Shown: in pieces, positions 57,132-64,000 of the stretch
Layout of the letters: every line of letters begins with the position of its first letter
Position numbering within the stretch: the stretch's first letter is position 1
Program-made: the position numbers and the translations under genes
DNA from: Dietzia lutea
Lineage (GTDB): Bacteria > Actinomycetota > Actinomycetes > Mycobacteriales > Mycobacteriaceae
Length of the DNA stretch: 64,000 nt
Direction: 5' to 3'
Assembly: GCF_003096075.1 (NCBI RefSeq)
Contig: NZ_CP015449.1
Location: forward strand, 1,667,001-1,731,000
The notes under the pieces: generated by a model
What the model was told of the DNA's origin: nothing
The model's input: only the letters and a program-made list of their open reading frames with translations
Databases searched by the model: none

Positions 57132-58106
57132 TCACCGGGAATTCACGCGCTGGTCGCCAGGGTCGTCGCCGGTCTCGTAGACGGCCAGGCCCTCGGCGGC
57201 CCGACGGGCGACCTCGGCGGCGAACCCGGGGTCCGCGGGACGCACCACGTCGGCGTGCCCGAGCAGGAAACGCAGCAGCCACGCCCGGTCGTGATAGGCG
57301 ATCTCGACGTCCAGATCGCCGTCGGGGCGGCGGACGACCGTGTGGAAGCGGAACTCGTCGAGGAACCACGCCGCGGCGGCCGGGACACGGGCGGCCTCCA
57401 GGCGGACGTCCCCCTCACCGTCGTCCTGTGGTTCCGGGCCGAGCGCGCGGCGCGGTCCCACCTCTTCGACCCCACTCATCCGGTCCGTGCGGAAGGTCCG
57501 CCACTGCCCGGACGAGCGGTCCACGCCGTGGACGTAGGAGTGACCGTCGGCGACGGACAGGCGGGCAGGGTCGACGACGCGTGTGGTGGAGGTGTCGGAG
57601 CTGGCCGAGTGGTAGACGAAGCGCAGGGCCCGCCCGTCGTGCACCGCGGTCCGCACCACGTCGGCGTCGGAGTCCGCCGACTCGCGGCGTGCGTCGTCGG
57701 CGGTGACGCGGGCGTCGGACCCGGTGGCCGCGCGCAGAGTCGTGAGCAGGTCGCGCAGGGCGGTCTGGTCGATCACCTCGGGCTGGCCGAGGAACACGGC
57801 CAGGCCGGTCTCCAGGGTGACCGCCTCGGCGGCGGTGAGGCGCACGGGGCGGTCGATGCCGGCGGTGAAGGTCACCTCGACCATCTCGGCGTCGTCGAGG
57901 TCCTCGGAGGAGAAGGCCAGGTCGATGAGGTCACCGGGGCCGTAGCCGGGCAGGCCGCAGGACCACAGCTGCCACAGGGCGTCGCGGAGCTGCTTCTCGG
58001 CCATGCCGAGGTCGCGGGCGGCGTCGGCCACGCGGACGGGCCCGCGGGTGTGGAAATACGGGACAACGCTGAGCAGCGTGGCGAGCGGGACGGTGCGGGG
58101 ACTCAT
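57132..58106 (-). CDS. pafC: WYL-domain regulator PafC
   Basis: The 324-residue product has an N-terminal helix-turn-helix-like region (VPYFHTRGPVRVADAARDLGM), a WYL domain (LRFVYHSASSDTSTTRVVDP, where the name-giving motif is altered to FVYHS) and a WCX C-terminal extension. PafB and PafC form a heterodimer that activates the mycobacterial LexA-independent DNA damage response. The start overlaps the end of pafB (ATGA). It is the last gene of the pafA-pafB-pafC set. Confidence 0.92.
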   Translation of the reverse strand: MSPRTVPLATLLSVVPYFHTRGPVRVADAARDLGMAEKQLRDALWQLWSCGLPGYGPGDLIDLAFSSEDLDDAEMVEVTFTAGIDRPVRLTAAEAVTLETGLAVFLGQPEVIDQTALRDLLTTLRAATGSDARVTADDARRESADSDADVVRTAVHDGRALRFVYHSASSDTSTTRVVDPARLSVADGHSYVHGVDRSSGQWRTFRTDRMSGVEEVGPRRALGPEPQDDGEGDVRLEAARVPAAAAWFLDEFRFHTVVRRPDGDLDVEIAYHDRAWLLRFLLGHADVVRPADPGFAAEVARRAAEGLAVYETGDDPGDQRVNSR

Positions 58107-59071
58107 CGGACGGCCTCCTCTGCGGCGCTGAGGATCGACACCACGCGCACCCGCAGCTCCGCCGGGCGCAGGGCGACGGCGTCGGCGCCCTGGGCGGCCA
58201 CCAGCGCGGACAGTTCGCCCAGCGGCGCGGCGAGGTCGAGGTCGGCGCCCGATCTGCCGAAGCGCTGCGCGGGCGTGGCGGACCGGGCCATCGCTCGCAG
58301 CTCGGCGGCGCGCCCGTCGGCCGCCCACACGGTGGCCTCGAGCAGCGGGTTGAGGCGGGAGACGGCGTCGTCGAGCAGCGCCAGGACCTGCTCGGTGGGC
58401 GGCACGGGGGCGGTCCGGGCGGCGCGCGTGGCCTTGACGTCTGAGATGCGGACGAGCCGGAAGGTGCGGGGCTCGCCACGGTCGAGGTCGTGGCCGACGA
58501 GGTACCAGTGCCCGTGGCGGGAGCCGGTCCACCACGGCTCCACCCGCCGGGTCGTCGGATCGGAGGCGCCGGCCGGGGTGTGCGAGAAGGTGAGGCCGGT
58601 GCCCTCGGCGACCGCCTCGGCCACCAGGGCGGCGGTGGCGAGTTCGGCGGGGTCGGCCACGGAGACGGTGGCGCCGGCGTCGTGGACCGGGTCGATCCCG
58701 GCGGCAGTGAGCTTGGCCAGCGCCCCGCCGGCGCGGGCGGCCCGCTCCCCCTCGCGCCACACCTCGGCGGCCACGGCGAGAACGCCGGCCTGCTCGGGCG
58801 TCAGCGTGATCTCGGGCAGCTCGTACCCGTGGTCGGGAATGCGGTACCCGGCGGGCGAGCCGGGCGCGAGCGACGCGCCCTGTTCGAGCGGCACGCCGAC
58901 GTCGCGCAGCTCCCGCTTGTCGCGCTCGAACATCCGCAGGAAGGCGTTCTCGGACTCGCAGTCGTCGTAACCCTGGACCATCCGGCGGATCTCGTCGGCC
59001 GACAGGAAGGCGTTGGTCGACCTCAGGCAGATGACGAGGTTGACCAGGCGTTGTGACTTCGAGGTGGACAC
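58103..59071 (-). CDS. pafB: WYL-domain regulator PafB
   Basis: The 322-residue partner of PafC. The chosen GTG at 59071 gives the family start STSKSQRLVNLVICL. An HTH follows (FLSADEIRRMVQGY), then the WYL-type domain (LTFSHTPAGASDPTTRRVEPWW, HWYLVGHDLDR). An upstream GTG at 59116 would overlap pafA by 35 bases and adds residues not seen in relatives. It sits 10 bases after pafA, as in Mycobacterium, where the three genes are co-transcribed. Confidence 0.92.
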   Translation of the reverse strand: MSTSKSQRLVNLVICLRSTNAFLSADEIRRMVQGYDDCESENAFLRMFERDKRELRDVGVPLEQGASLAPGSPAGYRIPDHGYELPEITLTPEQAGVLAVAAEVWREGERAARAGGALAKLTAAGIDPVHDAGATVSVADPAELATAALVAEAVAEGTGLTFSHTPAGASDPTTRRVEPWWTGSRHGHWYLVGHDLDRGEPRTFRLVRISDVKATRAARTAPVPPTEQVLALLDDAVSRLNPLLEATVWAADGRAAELRAMARSATPAQRFGRSGADLDLAAPLGELSALVAAQGADAVALRPAELRVRVVSILSAAEEAVR

Positions 59072-59081
59072 TGCTGGAACG

Positions 59082-60488
59082 CTATCGTCCGAGCGCGGCG
59101 ATGAGATCGTCGACACGCGGGTCGACCTCGGCGAACGGGTCGGTCAGCGCGACGGTGGGCACGGTGCCGTCGGAGACCTTGAGGTGCACCCAGTCCACGG
59201 TGAAGTCGCGCCCGGCCTCTCGTGCGGCGGTGATGAACCGGCCGCGCAGCGCGGCGCGGGTGGTCTCGGGGGCGACGCCGCGGGCGCGTTCGACCGCGGC
59301 GTCGTCGACGACGCGCGAGACCATCCCCCGGCGTTCGAGCACGGAGTGCAGCCCCCGTCCGGGCCGGATGTCGTGGTAGGTGAGGTCGATCTGCGCGAGG
59401 CGCGGGTGGTCGAGGTCGGCGCCCGTCTTGGCCTGCACCTGCCGGATGAGGCGCAGCTTGGCGGCCCAGTCGACGTCGGCGGCGATCGAGTCGTGGTCCC
59501 CGGACTCCACGGCGTCGAGGATGCGCTCCCACAGGGCCACGCAGTGTTCGACGTCGGGACGGTCGTCGCGCTCCCATCCGCCGGCGTCGAGGTAGCGCCG
59601 CACCGCGCCGAGGAACTCGCGCTGGATCTCGAGCGCGGACATGGTGGTGCCGTCGGTGAGGGCGACCGGGCGGGTGCCGGTGAGGTCGCGGCTGATCTCA
59701 CGAATCGCGCGCACGGGGTGCGCGACGGCCATCGGCCGCAGCTCGACGCCGGCCTCGATCATCTCCAGCACGAGCCGGGTGCTGGCGACCTTGAGCAGCG
59801 TCGTGGTCTCGATCATGTTGGAGTCGCCGACGATCACGTGCATGCGCCGGAACCGCGTCGAGTCGGCGTGCGGCTCGTCGCGGGTGTTGATGAGCGGCCG
59901 CGAGCGGGTGGTGGCCGAGGACACCCCGTCCCACATGTGCTCGGCGCGCTGGGAGAAGCAGTACACCGGCTCGGAGGTCTCTCCCAGCCCCACTCCGGCG
60001 GGGGTGCCGGGCAGGATCTTGCCGGCGCCGCAGATGAGCTGCCGGCTGACGAGGAACGGCAGCAGGGTGTTGGCGATGCCCCGCACCTGGGTGCTGCGGT
60101 CGAGCAGGTAGTTCTCGTGGCATCCGTAGGAGTTGCCCACGGAGTCGGTGTTGTTCTTGAACAGGTAGACGCGGGCGTCGATGCCCTCGTCCGCGAGGGA
60201 CTGCTCGGCGGCCAGGGCGAGGTCGTCGACGATCCGCTCCCCCGCCCTGTCGTGCGCGACGATCTGTCGCAGCCCGTCGCATTCGGCGGTCGCGTACTCG
60301 GGGTGGGAGCCCACGTCGAGGTAGAGGCGCGCGCCGTTGTCGAGGAAAACGTTGGAACTGCGCCAGCGCTCCACGACGGGGCGGAACAGATAGCGGGCGA
60401 TCTCGTCGGCGCCGAGCCCGCGGGCGCCCTCACCGCTGACGCTGGTGATCCCGAACTCGGTCTCGATCCCGACGATGCGACGGATCAT
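59082..60488 (-). CDS. pafA: Pup-protein ligase PafA
   Basis: The 468-residue ligase joins the C-terminal glutamate of Pup to lysines of target proteins using ATP. It belongs to the carboxylate-amine/glutamine synthetase-like fold: [12 protein letters not shown] (Glu9, metal), [17 protein letters not shown] (catalytic Asp58) and [21 protein letters not shown]. The gene begins 6 bases after pup, with no proteasome genes between. It is followed by pafB and pafC. Activity on targets is expected to be normal because all visible catalytic residues are kept. Confidence 0.96.
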   Translation of the reverse strand: MIRRIVGIETEFGITSVSGEGARGLGADEIARYLFRPVVERWRSSNVFLDNGARLYLDVGSHPEYATAECDGLRQIVAHDRAGERIVDDLALAAEQSLADEGIDARVYLFKNNTDSVGNSYGCHENYLLDRSTQVRGIANTLLPFLVSRQLICGAGKILPGTPAGVGLGETSEPVYCFSQRAEHMWDGVSSATTRSRPLINTRDEPHADSTRFRRMHVIVGDSNMIETTTLLKVASTRLVLEMIEAGVELRPMAVAHPVRAIREISRDLTGTRPVALTDGTTMSALEIQREFLGAVRRYLDAGGWERDDRPDVEHCVALWERILDAVESGDHDSIAADVDWAAKLRLIRQVQAKTGADLDHPRLAQIDLTYHDIRPGRGLHSVLERRGMVSRVVDDAAVERARGVAPETTRAALRGRFITAAREAGRDFTVDWVHLKVSDGTVPTVALTDPFAEVDPRVDDLIAALGR

Positions 60489-60494
60489 GGGGGT

Positions 60495-60671
60495 CTACTG
60501 CCCGCCCTTCTGGACGTAGGACTTCACGAACTCCTCGGCGTTGGTCTCGAGGATGTCGTCGATCTCGTCGAGCAGCGAGTCGGCGGAGCCGGTGTCGGCG
60601 GCCTTGACGACCCGGCCGGCCTCGTCGTCGGGGTCGGTGGGGCCGCCGGCGTTCTTCTGGATCTGGGACAT
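60495..60671 (-). CDS. pup: Prokaryotic ubiquitin-like protein Pup
   Basis: The 58-residue intrinsically disordered modifier. The C-terminus ends GGQ, so Dop must first deamidate it to GGE before ligation. The acidic helix DSLLDEIDDILETNAEEFV and the final YVQKGGQ are characteristic. AGGAGACACC precedes the ATG at 60671. Very close spacing to dop (44 bases) and pafA (6 bases) shows a single transcript. Confidence 0.97.
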   Translation of the reverse strand: MSQIQKNAGGPTDPDDEAGRVVKAADTGSADSLLDEIDDILETNAEEFVKSYVQKGGQ

Positions 60672-60715
60672 GGTGTCTCCTCGTGTGTCTGAGCGGGACG
60701 GGTGTGTGCGGGCCG

Positions 60716-62203
60716 TCAGAACGGGTCGGGCCCGTCGGGCCCGAGGAAGTCGGGATGGGCCTCGCAGTACTCGCGGGACCCGAGGTAGGGGTCGGTGAGG
60801 TCGACGTGGCGTTCGTGGCCGCGGGAGTCGACGACGACGACGTGGTCCCACCCGGCGGCGCGGATGCGGTCGCCGAGTTCGGCGAGGAAGCGTCCCCTGG
60901 CCCAGGCCCGCGTTCGTGCGGGCGGGGTCGTGACCGCGGCCTCGACCTCGTCGTCGGTGACCAGTCGGCGCATGGCGCCCTTGGCGACCAGGCGGTTGTA
61001 GAGCCCGCGCTGCGGGTCGATGTCGTGGTACTGGACGTCGATGAGGGCGAGCCGGGCGTGGTCCCAGTCCAGGCCGTCGCGGGCGCGGAAGCCCTCGAGC
61101 AGCCGGAGCTTGGCGGGCCAGTCCAGTCGGTCGGCGCACGACATCGGGTTCTCCTCGAGCGCGTCGAGGATCGCGCGCCACTCGCCCAGGACCTCGAGCG
61201 CCCAGCCCGGGTGGCCCGTGCCGTCGCCGATGACGCCCGCGACCCGTTCGACGATCTCGCGCTGGAGGGCGAGGCCGGTGAGGTTCCGGCCGTCGGGCAG
61301 GGGCACGGTCGCGCGGAGCGTCGGGTCGTGGCTGATGGTGTGGACCGCCTCGACGGGGTCGACGGGCAGGAGGTCGGAGAAGTCGACCCCCGCCTCGATC
61401 GCGTCCAGCACGAGGCAGGTGGTGCCGATCTTGAGGTAGGTGGCCAGCTCGGACATGTTCGCGTCGCCGATGATGACGTGCAGGCGGCGCCACGTCTCGT
61501 CCGGGGCGTGGGGCTCGTCGCGTGTGTTGATGATGCCGCGGCGCAGGGTGGTCTCGAGCCCGGTGAGGACCTCGATGTAGTCGGCGCGCTGGGAGAGCTG
61601 GTATCCGGCCGTCTCCCCGGACTGCCCGATCCCGACGCGGCCGGCGCCGCTGAACACCTGGCGGGACAGCAGGTGCGGGGCCAGGCTCACGGTGAGCCCG
61701 TCGAAGTCGACGTCGCGGCGCACGAGGTAGTTCTCGTGGGCGCCGTAGGAGGCGCCCTTGCCGTCGACGTTGTTCTTGTAGAGCTTGAGCTCGGCGTTGC
61801 CCTCGGTGGCCGTCGACTCGACGCCTGCGCGGTGCATGATCACCTCGCCGGCCTTGTCCCAGATCACCGCGTCCCGTGGGGAGTCGACCTCGGGGGCCGA
61901 GTACTCCGGGTGGGCGTGGTCGACGTAGAAGCGGGCCCCGTTGGTCAGCACCCGGTTGGTCACCCCGAACTCGCTGGGGTCGTAGGCACGGGCCGCGCCG
62001 AGGTCGAAGCCGCGGGCGTCGCGCAGGGGTGACTCCGACCCGTAGCCCCAGCGGGCCTCGTCGGCTCCTCCGGCATTCTCGCCCGGGTCGGTGTAGGCCT
62101 TGATCACCTGGGTCGAGGTGACCACCGAGCTGAGCAGCGGCTGCCCCACGGCGACGATGCCGAACTCGATCTCCGTGCCGATGACGCGCCCGCGCGGGTT
62201 CAC
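60716..62203 (-). CDS. dop: Deamidase/depupylase Dop
   Basis: The 495-residue relative of PafA that converts the Pup C-terminal glutamine to glutamate and removes Pup from proteins. Visible elements are [10 protein letters not shown], the Dop-specific loop after TQVIKAYTD (to about residue 65), [15 protein letters not shown] with the catalytic Asp, [20 protein letters not shown] and [12 protein letters not shown]. The GTG start overlaps the arc stop (GTGA). The gene precedes pup by 44 bases. Confidence 0.96.
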   Translation of the reverse strand: MNPRGRVIGTEIEFGIVAVGQPLLSSVVTSTQVIKAYTDPGENAGGADEARWGYGSESPLRDARGFDLGAARAYDPSEFGVTNRVLTNGARFYVDHAHPEYSAPEVDSPRDAVIWDKAGEVIMHRAGVESTATEGNAELKLYKNNVDGKGASYGAHENYLVRRDVDFDGLTVSLAPHLLSRQVFSGAGRVGIGQSGETAGYQLSQRADYIEVLTGLETTLRRGIINTRDEPHAPDETWRRLHVIIGDANMSELATYLKIGTTCLVLDAIEAGVDFSDLLPVDPVEAVHTISHDPTLRATVPLPDGRNLTGLALQREIVERVAGVIGDGTGHPGWALEVLGEWRAILDALEENPMSCADRLDWPAKLRLLEGFRARDGLDWDHARLALIDVQYHDIDPQRGLYNRLVAKGAMRRLVTDDEVEAAVTTPPARTRAWARGRFLAELGDRIRAAGWDHVVVVDSRGHERHVDLTDPYLGSREYCEAHPDFLGPDGPDPF

Positions 62204-63900
62204 TGCCCCGCTCCCCGGTTGGGGACGGAGACCTCGATGACACGCTCACCGCGGACACCCGTCAGGCGTGCCCATTCCTGCGGGTTGGACGTGTTGGGCA
62301 GGTCCGTGTTCTCGGCGAACTCGGCGTCGACCGCGTCGAGGAAGTCGTCGGTGGTCAGGCCCCGGCCGGTGCCGTGGACGATGTCCTTGATCGCCAGCTT
62401 CTTGGCCCGGTCGACGATATTGCGCAGCATCGCCCCGGAGGTCAGGTCGGCCAGGTACAGCGACGACCGGCGGCCGGAGGCGTACACGAGGTGCACGTAG
62501 GTCGTGGAGGCGTCACGGGTGTAGAGCCGGTCGACGATGCGCTCGATGAGGTCGCGGACGTGGGTCTCACCGTCCGCGTCGCCGACCTCGACCGGGTCGA
62601 AGCGCAGGTCCGGGGTGATGTACTTGGCGAGGATGTCAGCGGCCGCGTCCCGGTCGGGCCGGTCGATGCGGATCTTCAGATCCAGGCGGCCGGGCCGGAG
62701 GATGGCGGGATCGATCATGTCCTCGCGGTTGGAGGCACCGATCACGATGACGTTGCGCAGGTCCTCCACGCCGTCGATCTCCGCGAGCAGCTGCGGGACG
62801 ATCGTCGTCTCCATGTCCGAGGACACGCCGGACCCGCGGGTGCGGAAGATGGAGTCCATCTCGTCGAAGAAGACGATCACCGGGTTGCCCTCGGTGGCCT
62901 TCTCCCGCGCCCGTTCGAAGATCGACCGGATGTGCCGCTCGGTCTCGCCGACGTACTTGTTGAGCAGCTCGGGGCCCTTGATCGAGAGGAAGTACGAGTT
63001 CGGGTACCGGCCGTCGCTGACGTCGTCGCCCCGGGCCACCGCGGCCGCACGCGCCAGCGAGTGCGCCACGGCCTTGGCGATGAGGGTCTTGCCGCACCCG
63101 GGCGGGCCGTAGAGCAGGACGCCCTTCGGCGGGGCCAGGTGGAACTCGCGGTACAGGTCGTGGTGGACGAACGGCAGCTCGATCGCGTCGCGGATCTGCT
63201 CGATCTGCGGACCCAGACCGCCGATGTCCGAGTAGTCGACCGTCGGGATCTCCTCGAGGAGGAGCTCGTCGACCTCCGCCTTGGGCACCACCTCGTAGGC
63301 CACGCCGGCCTTGGGATCGACGAGAACCGCGTCACCCGGCCGCACCGGAGCCGGGTGGTCCGCCGCGCGCGCACCGCGCAGGGCGGCGGCGAGGACCACG
63401 ATGTGCTCCTCGTCGTTGCCCATGACCACCCGCGCGCGCACGCCGTCGGCGAGCACGTCCCGCAGGACGGCGGTCACGCCGGTGACCGGGAGCTCGCTCG
63501 AGACCTCCAGGACCGTCATGGCCTCGTTGAGGCGCACGGTCACGCCCGGGGTCAGGTCCGCGGCGTCCACGCCGGGCGCGATCGCCAGGCGCATGCGCCG
63601 GCCGGCGGCCATGACCTCGACGGTGTCCGCGCCGGTGGGACGGGTGAGGACCACCCCGTAGGTGCTGGGCGGGGTGCCGAGCCGCTCGACCTCGCCCTTG
63701 AGGGCCTCGAGCTGGTCGCGTGAGTCCTTGAGCAGTTCCGCGAGCCGGACGTTGCGGGCGCCGAGGGCGTCGATCTTGATCGCCTTCTCGCGGTCCGATC
63801 GGGCCCCCTCGTCCACGGCCTTGCGCAGCCGCGCGAGTTCGGCGCGGTCGACCGCCACCCTGTCCTCGCCCTGGCCGGCCGGGGAACGTCCCTCGGTCAC
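62200..63900 (-). CDS. arc: AAA+ ATPase ARC (Mpa-type), without proteasome-docking tail
   Basis: The 566-residue hexameric ATPase unfolds pupylated proteins. Residues 15-75 are the Pup-binding coiled coil, followed by OB domains (80-220) and an AAA+ module with GPPGCGKT and [10 protein letters not shown], then the arginine-finger region [15 protein letters not shown]. Mycobacterial Mpa ends in a QYL-type motif for docking on the 20S proteasome, whereas this one ends RGAGQ. Together with absent prcBA it looks like the corynebacterial ARC, which works without a proteasome. The GTG start at 63900 has AGGTG upstream. Confidence 0.95.
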   Translation of the reverse strand: MTEGRSPAGQGEDRVAVDRAELARLRKAVDEGARSDREKAIKIDALGARNVRLAELLKDSRDQLEALKGEVERLGTPPSTYGVVLTRPTGADTVEVMAAGRRMRLAIAPGVDAADLTPGVTVRLNEAMTVLEVSSELPVTGVTAVLRDVLADGVRARVVMGNDEEHIVVLAAALRGARAADHPAPVRPGDAVLVDPKAGVAYEVVPKAEVDELLLEEIPTVDYSDIGGLGPQIEQIRDAIELPFVHHDLYREFHLAPPKGVLLYGPPGCGKTLIAKAVAHSLARAAAVARGDDVSDGRYPNSYFLSIKGPELLNKYVGETERHIRSIFERAREKATEGNPVIVFFDEMDSIFRTRGSGVSSDMETTIVPQLLAEIDGVEDLRNVIVIGASNREDMIDPAILRPGRLDLKIRIDRPDRDAAADILAKYITPDLRFDPVEVGDADGETHVRDLIERIVDRLYTRDASTTYVHLVYASGRRSSLYLADLTSGAMLRNIVDRAKKLAIKDIVHGTGRGLTTDDFLDAVDAEFAENTDLPNTSNPQEWARLTGVRGERVIEVSVPNRGAGQ

Positions 63901-64000
63901 GCGATCACCTGCCCTCCTGGTCGTCGACGGGTCTCCTCGTCGTCGTCCCCTCCACCCTATCGCCGGGGCGCCACGCGGGTGGGCGCGCCTAACGCCGGGT
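63901..64000. other. Upstream region of arc at the right edge
   Basis: Here lie the arc ribosome site and a TAGGGT -10-like hexamer on the leftward strand (63959-63954). Another gene may end at the very edge, where a TAG could close a frame at 63991-63989, but too little is visible to support it. Confidence 0.35.

Noticed and set aside
63989-64000. End of another gene at the right edge
   Set aside because: Only three codons and a TAG would be visible, which is not enough support.

Overview
The window reads as chromosome of a very GC-rich actinobacterium of the order Mycobacteriales (Corynebacteriales). Supporting this are rbpA, the lnt/ppm1 lipoprotein-acylation and mannosylation pair, a DprE2-like reductase, F420-type oxidoreductases, and gene blocks that follow the order known from Mycobacterium: ppgK/suhB/cei/DUF4193/DUF3093/dut/DUF3710/OB-fold/DUF3159 at the left, and helY/tatC/tatA/pafC/pafB/pafA/pup/dop/arc at the right. 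The pup-ligation cluster lacks proteasome core genes between pup and pafA, as in Corynebacterium, while much of the rest is less corynebacterial. Dietzia or a close relative is my best guess, by inference only. No tRNA, rRNA, insertion sequence, phage gene or CRISPR array was seen.

Layout. 1-5.7 kb: the conserved ppgK-to-DUF3159 block. 5.8-16.1 kb: a repeat-rich membrane protein, the peroxide defence unit ahpC-ahpD with divergent oxyR, an RNA helicase behind 6-phosphogluconate dehydrogenase (gnd), an unknown gene behind an elaborate regulatory region, a hotdog thioesterase and a type II NADH dehydrogenase. 16.4-20.6 kb: lipid and acyl-CoA genes (a degenerate cyclopropane-synthase-like protein, Ddn-like oxidoreductase, MaoC hotdog, thioesterase) and an SRPBCC-GNAT fusion. 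20.6-26.4 kb: lactate permease with a cupin, then a hemerythrin/metallo-beta-lactamase/zinc alcohol dehydrogenase/unknown cluster. 26.5-31.9 kb: DUF2071, a flavin-type split-barrel protein, DUF309, RNA ligase RtcB (with an apparent rtcB relic upstream), a 540-base gene-free stretch and an amidase. 31.9-40.4 kb: a stress and resistance neighbourhood with DoxX/MarR, a GyrI-like protein, an ABC-F ATPase, a tiny helix-turn-helix regulator, a FUSC membrane protein and a short UvrA paralogue. 40.4-52.8 kb: hydrolase, zinc-finger protein, rbpA, lnt-ppm1, amidohydrolase-like protein, odd cobalamin-type genes (a cysteine-free CobG-like protein and a half-CobM/CobK fusion), DprE2-like SDR, a repeat-dense intergenic region, an M24 peptidase and a 5'-3' exonuclease. 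52.9-63.9 kb: helY, Tat translocase and the pupylation operon, all leftward.

Regulatory logic that can be read directly: a 27-bp palindrome covers the -35 boxes of two divergent 17-bp-spaced promoters (doxX/marR). Two identical GTCAAC-N4-GTTGAC palindromes carry the -35 and the -10 of the small HTH gene next to the ABC-F gene, whose own leader encodes a 14-codon peptide. An OxyR-type inverted repeat sits just upstream of an ahpC promoter. Several genes start 6 to 10 bases after a GATACT-like -10 and are probably leaderless. Many convergent gene pairs are closed by strong GC-rich hairpins. Short tandem duplications of 14 to 25 bp recur between genes, twice beginning exactly at the upstream stop codon.
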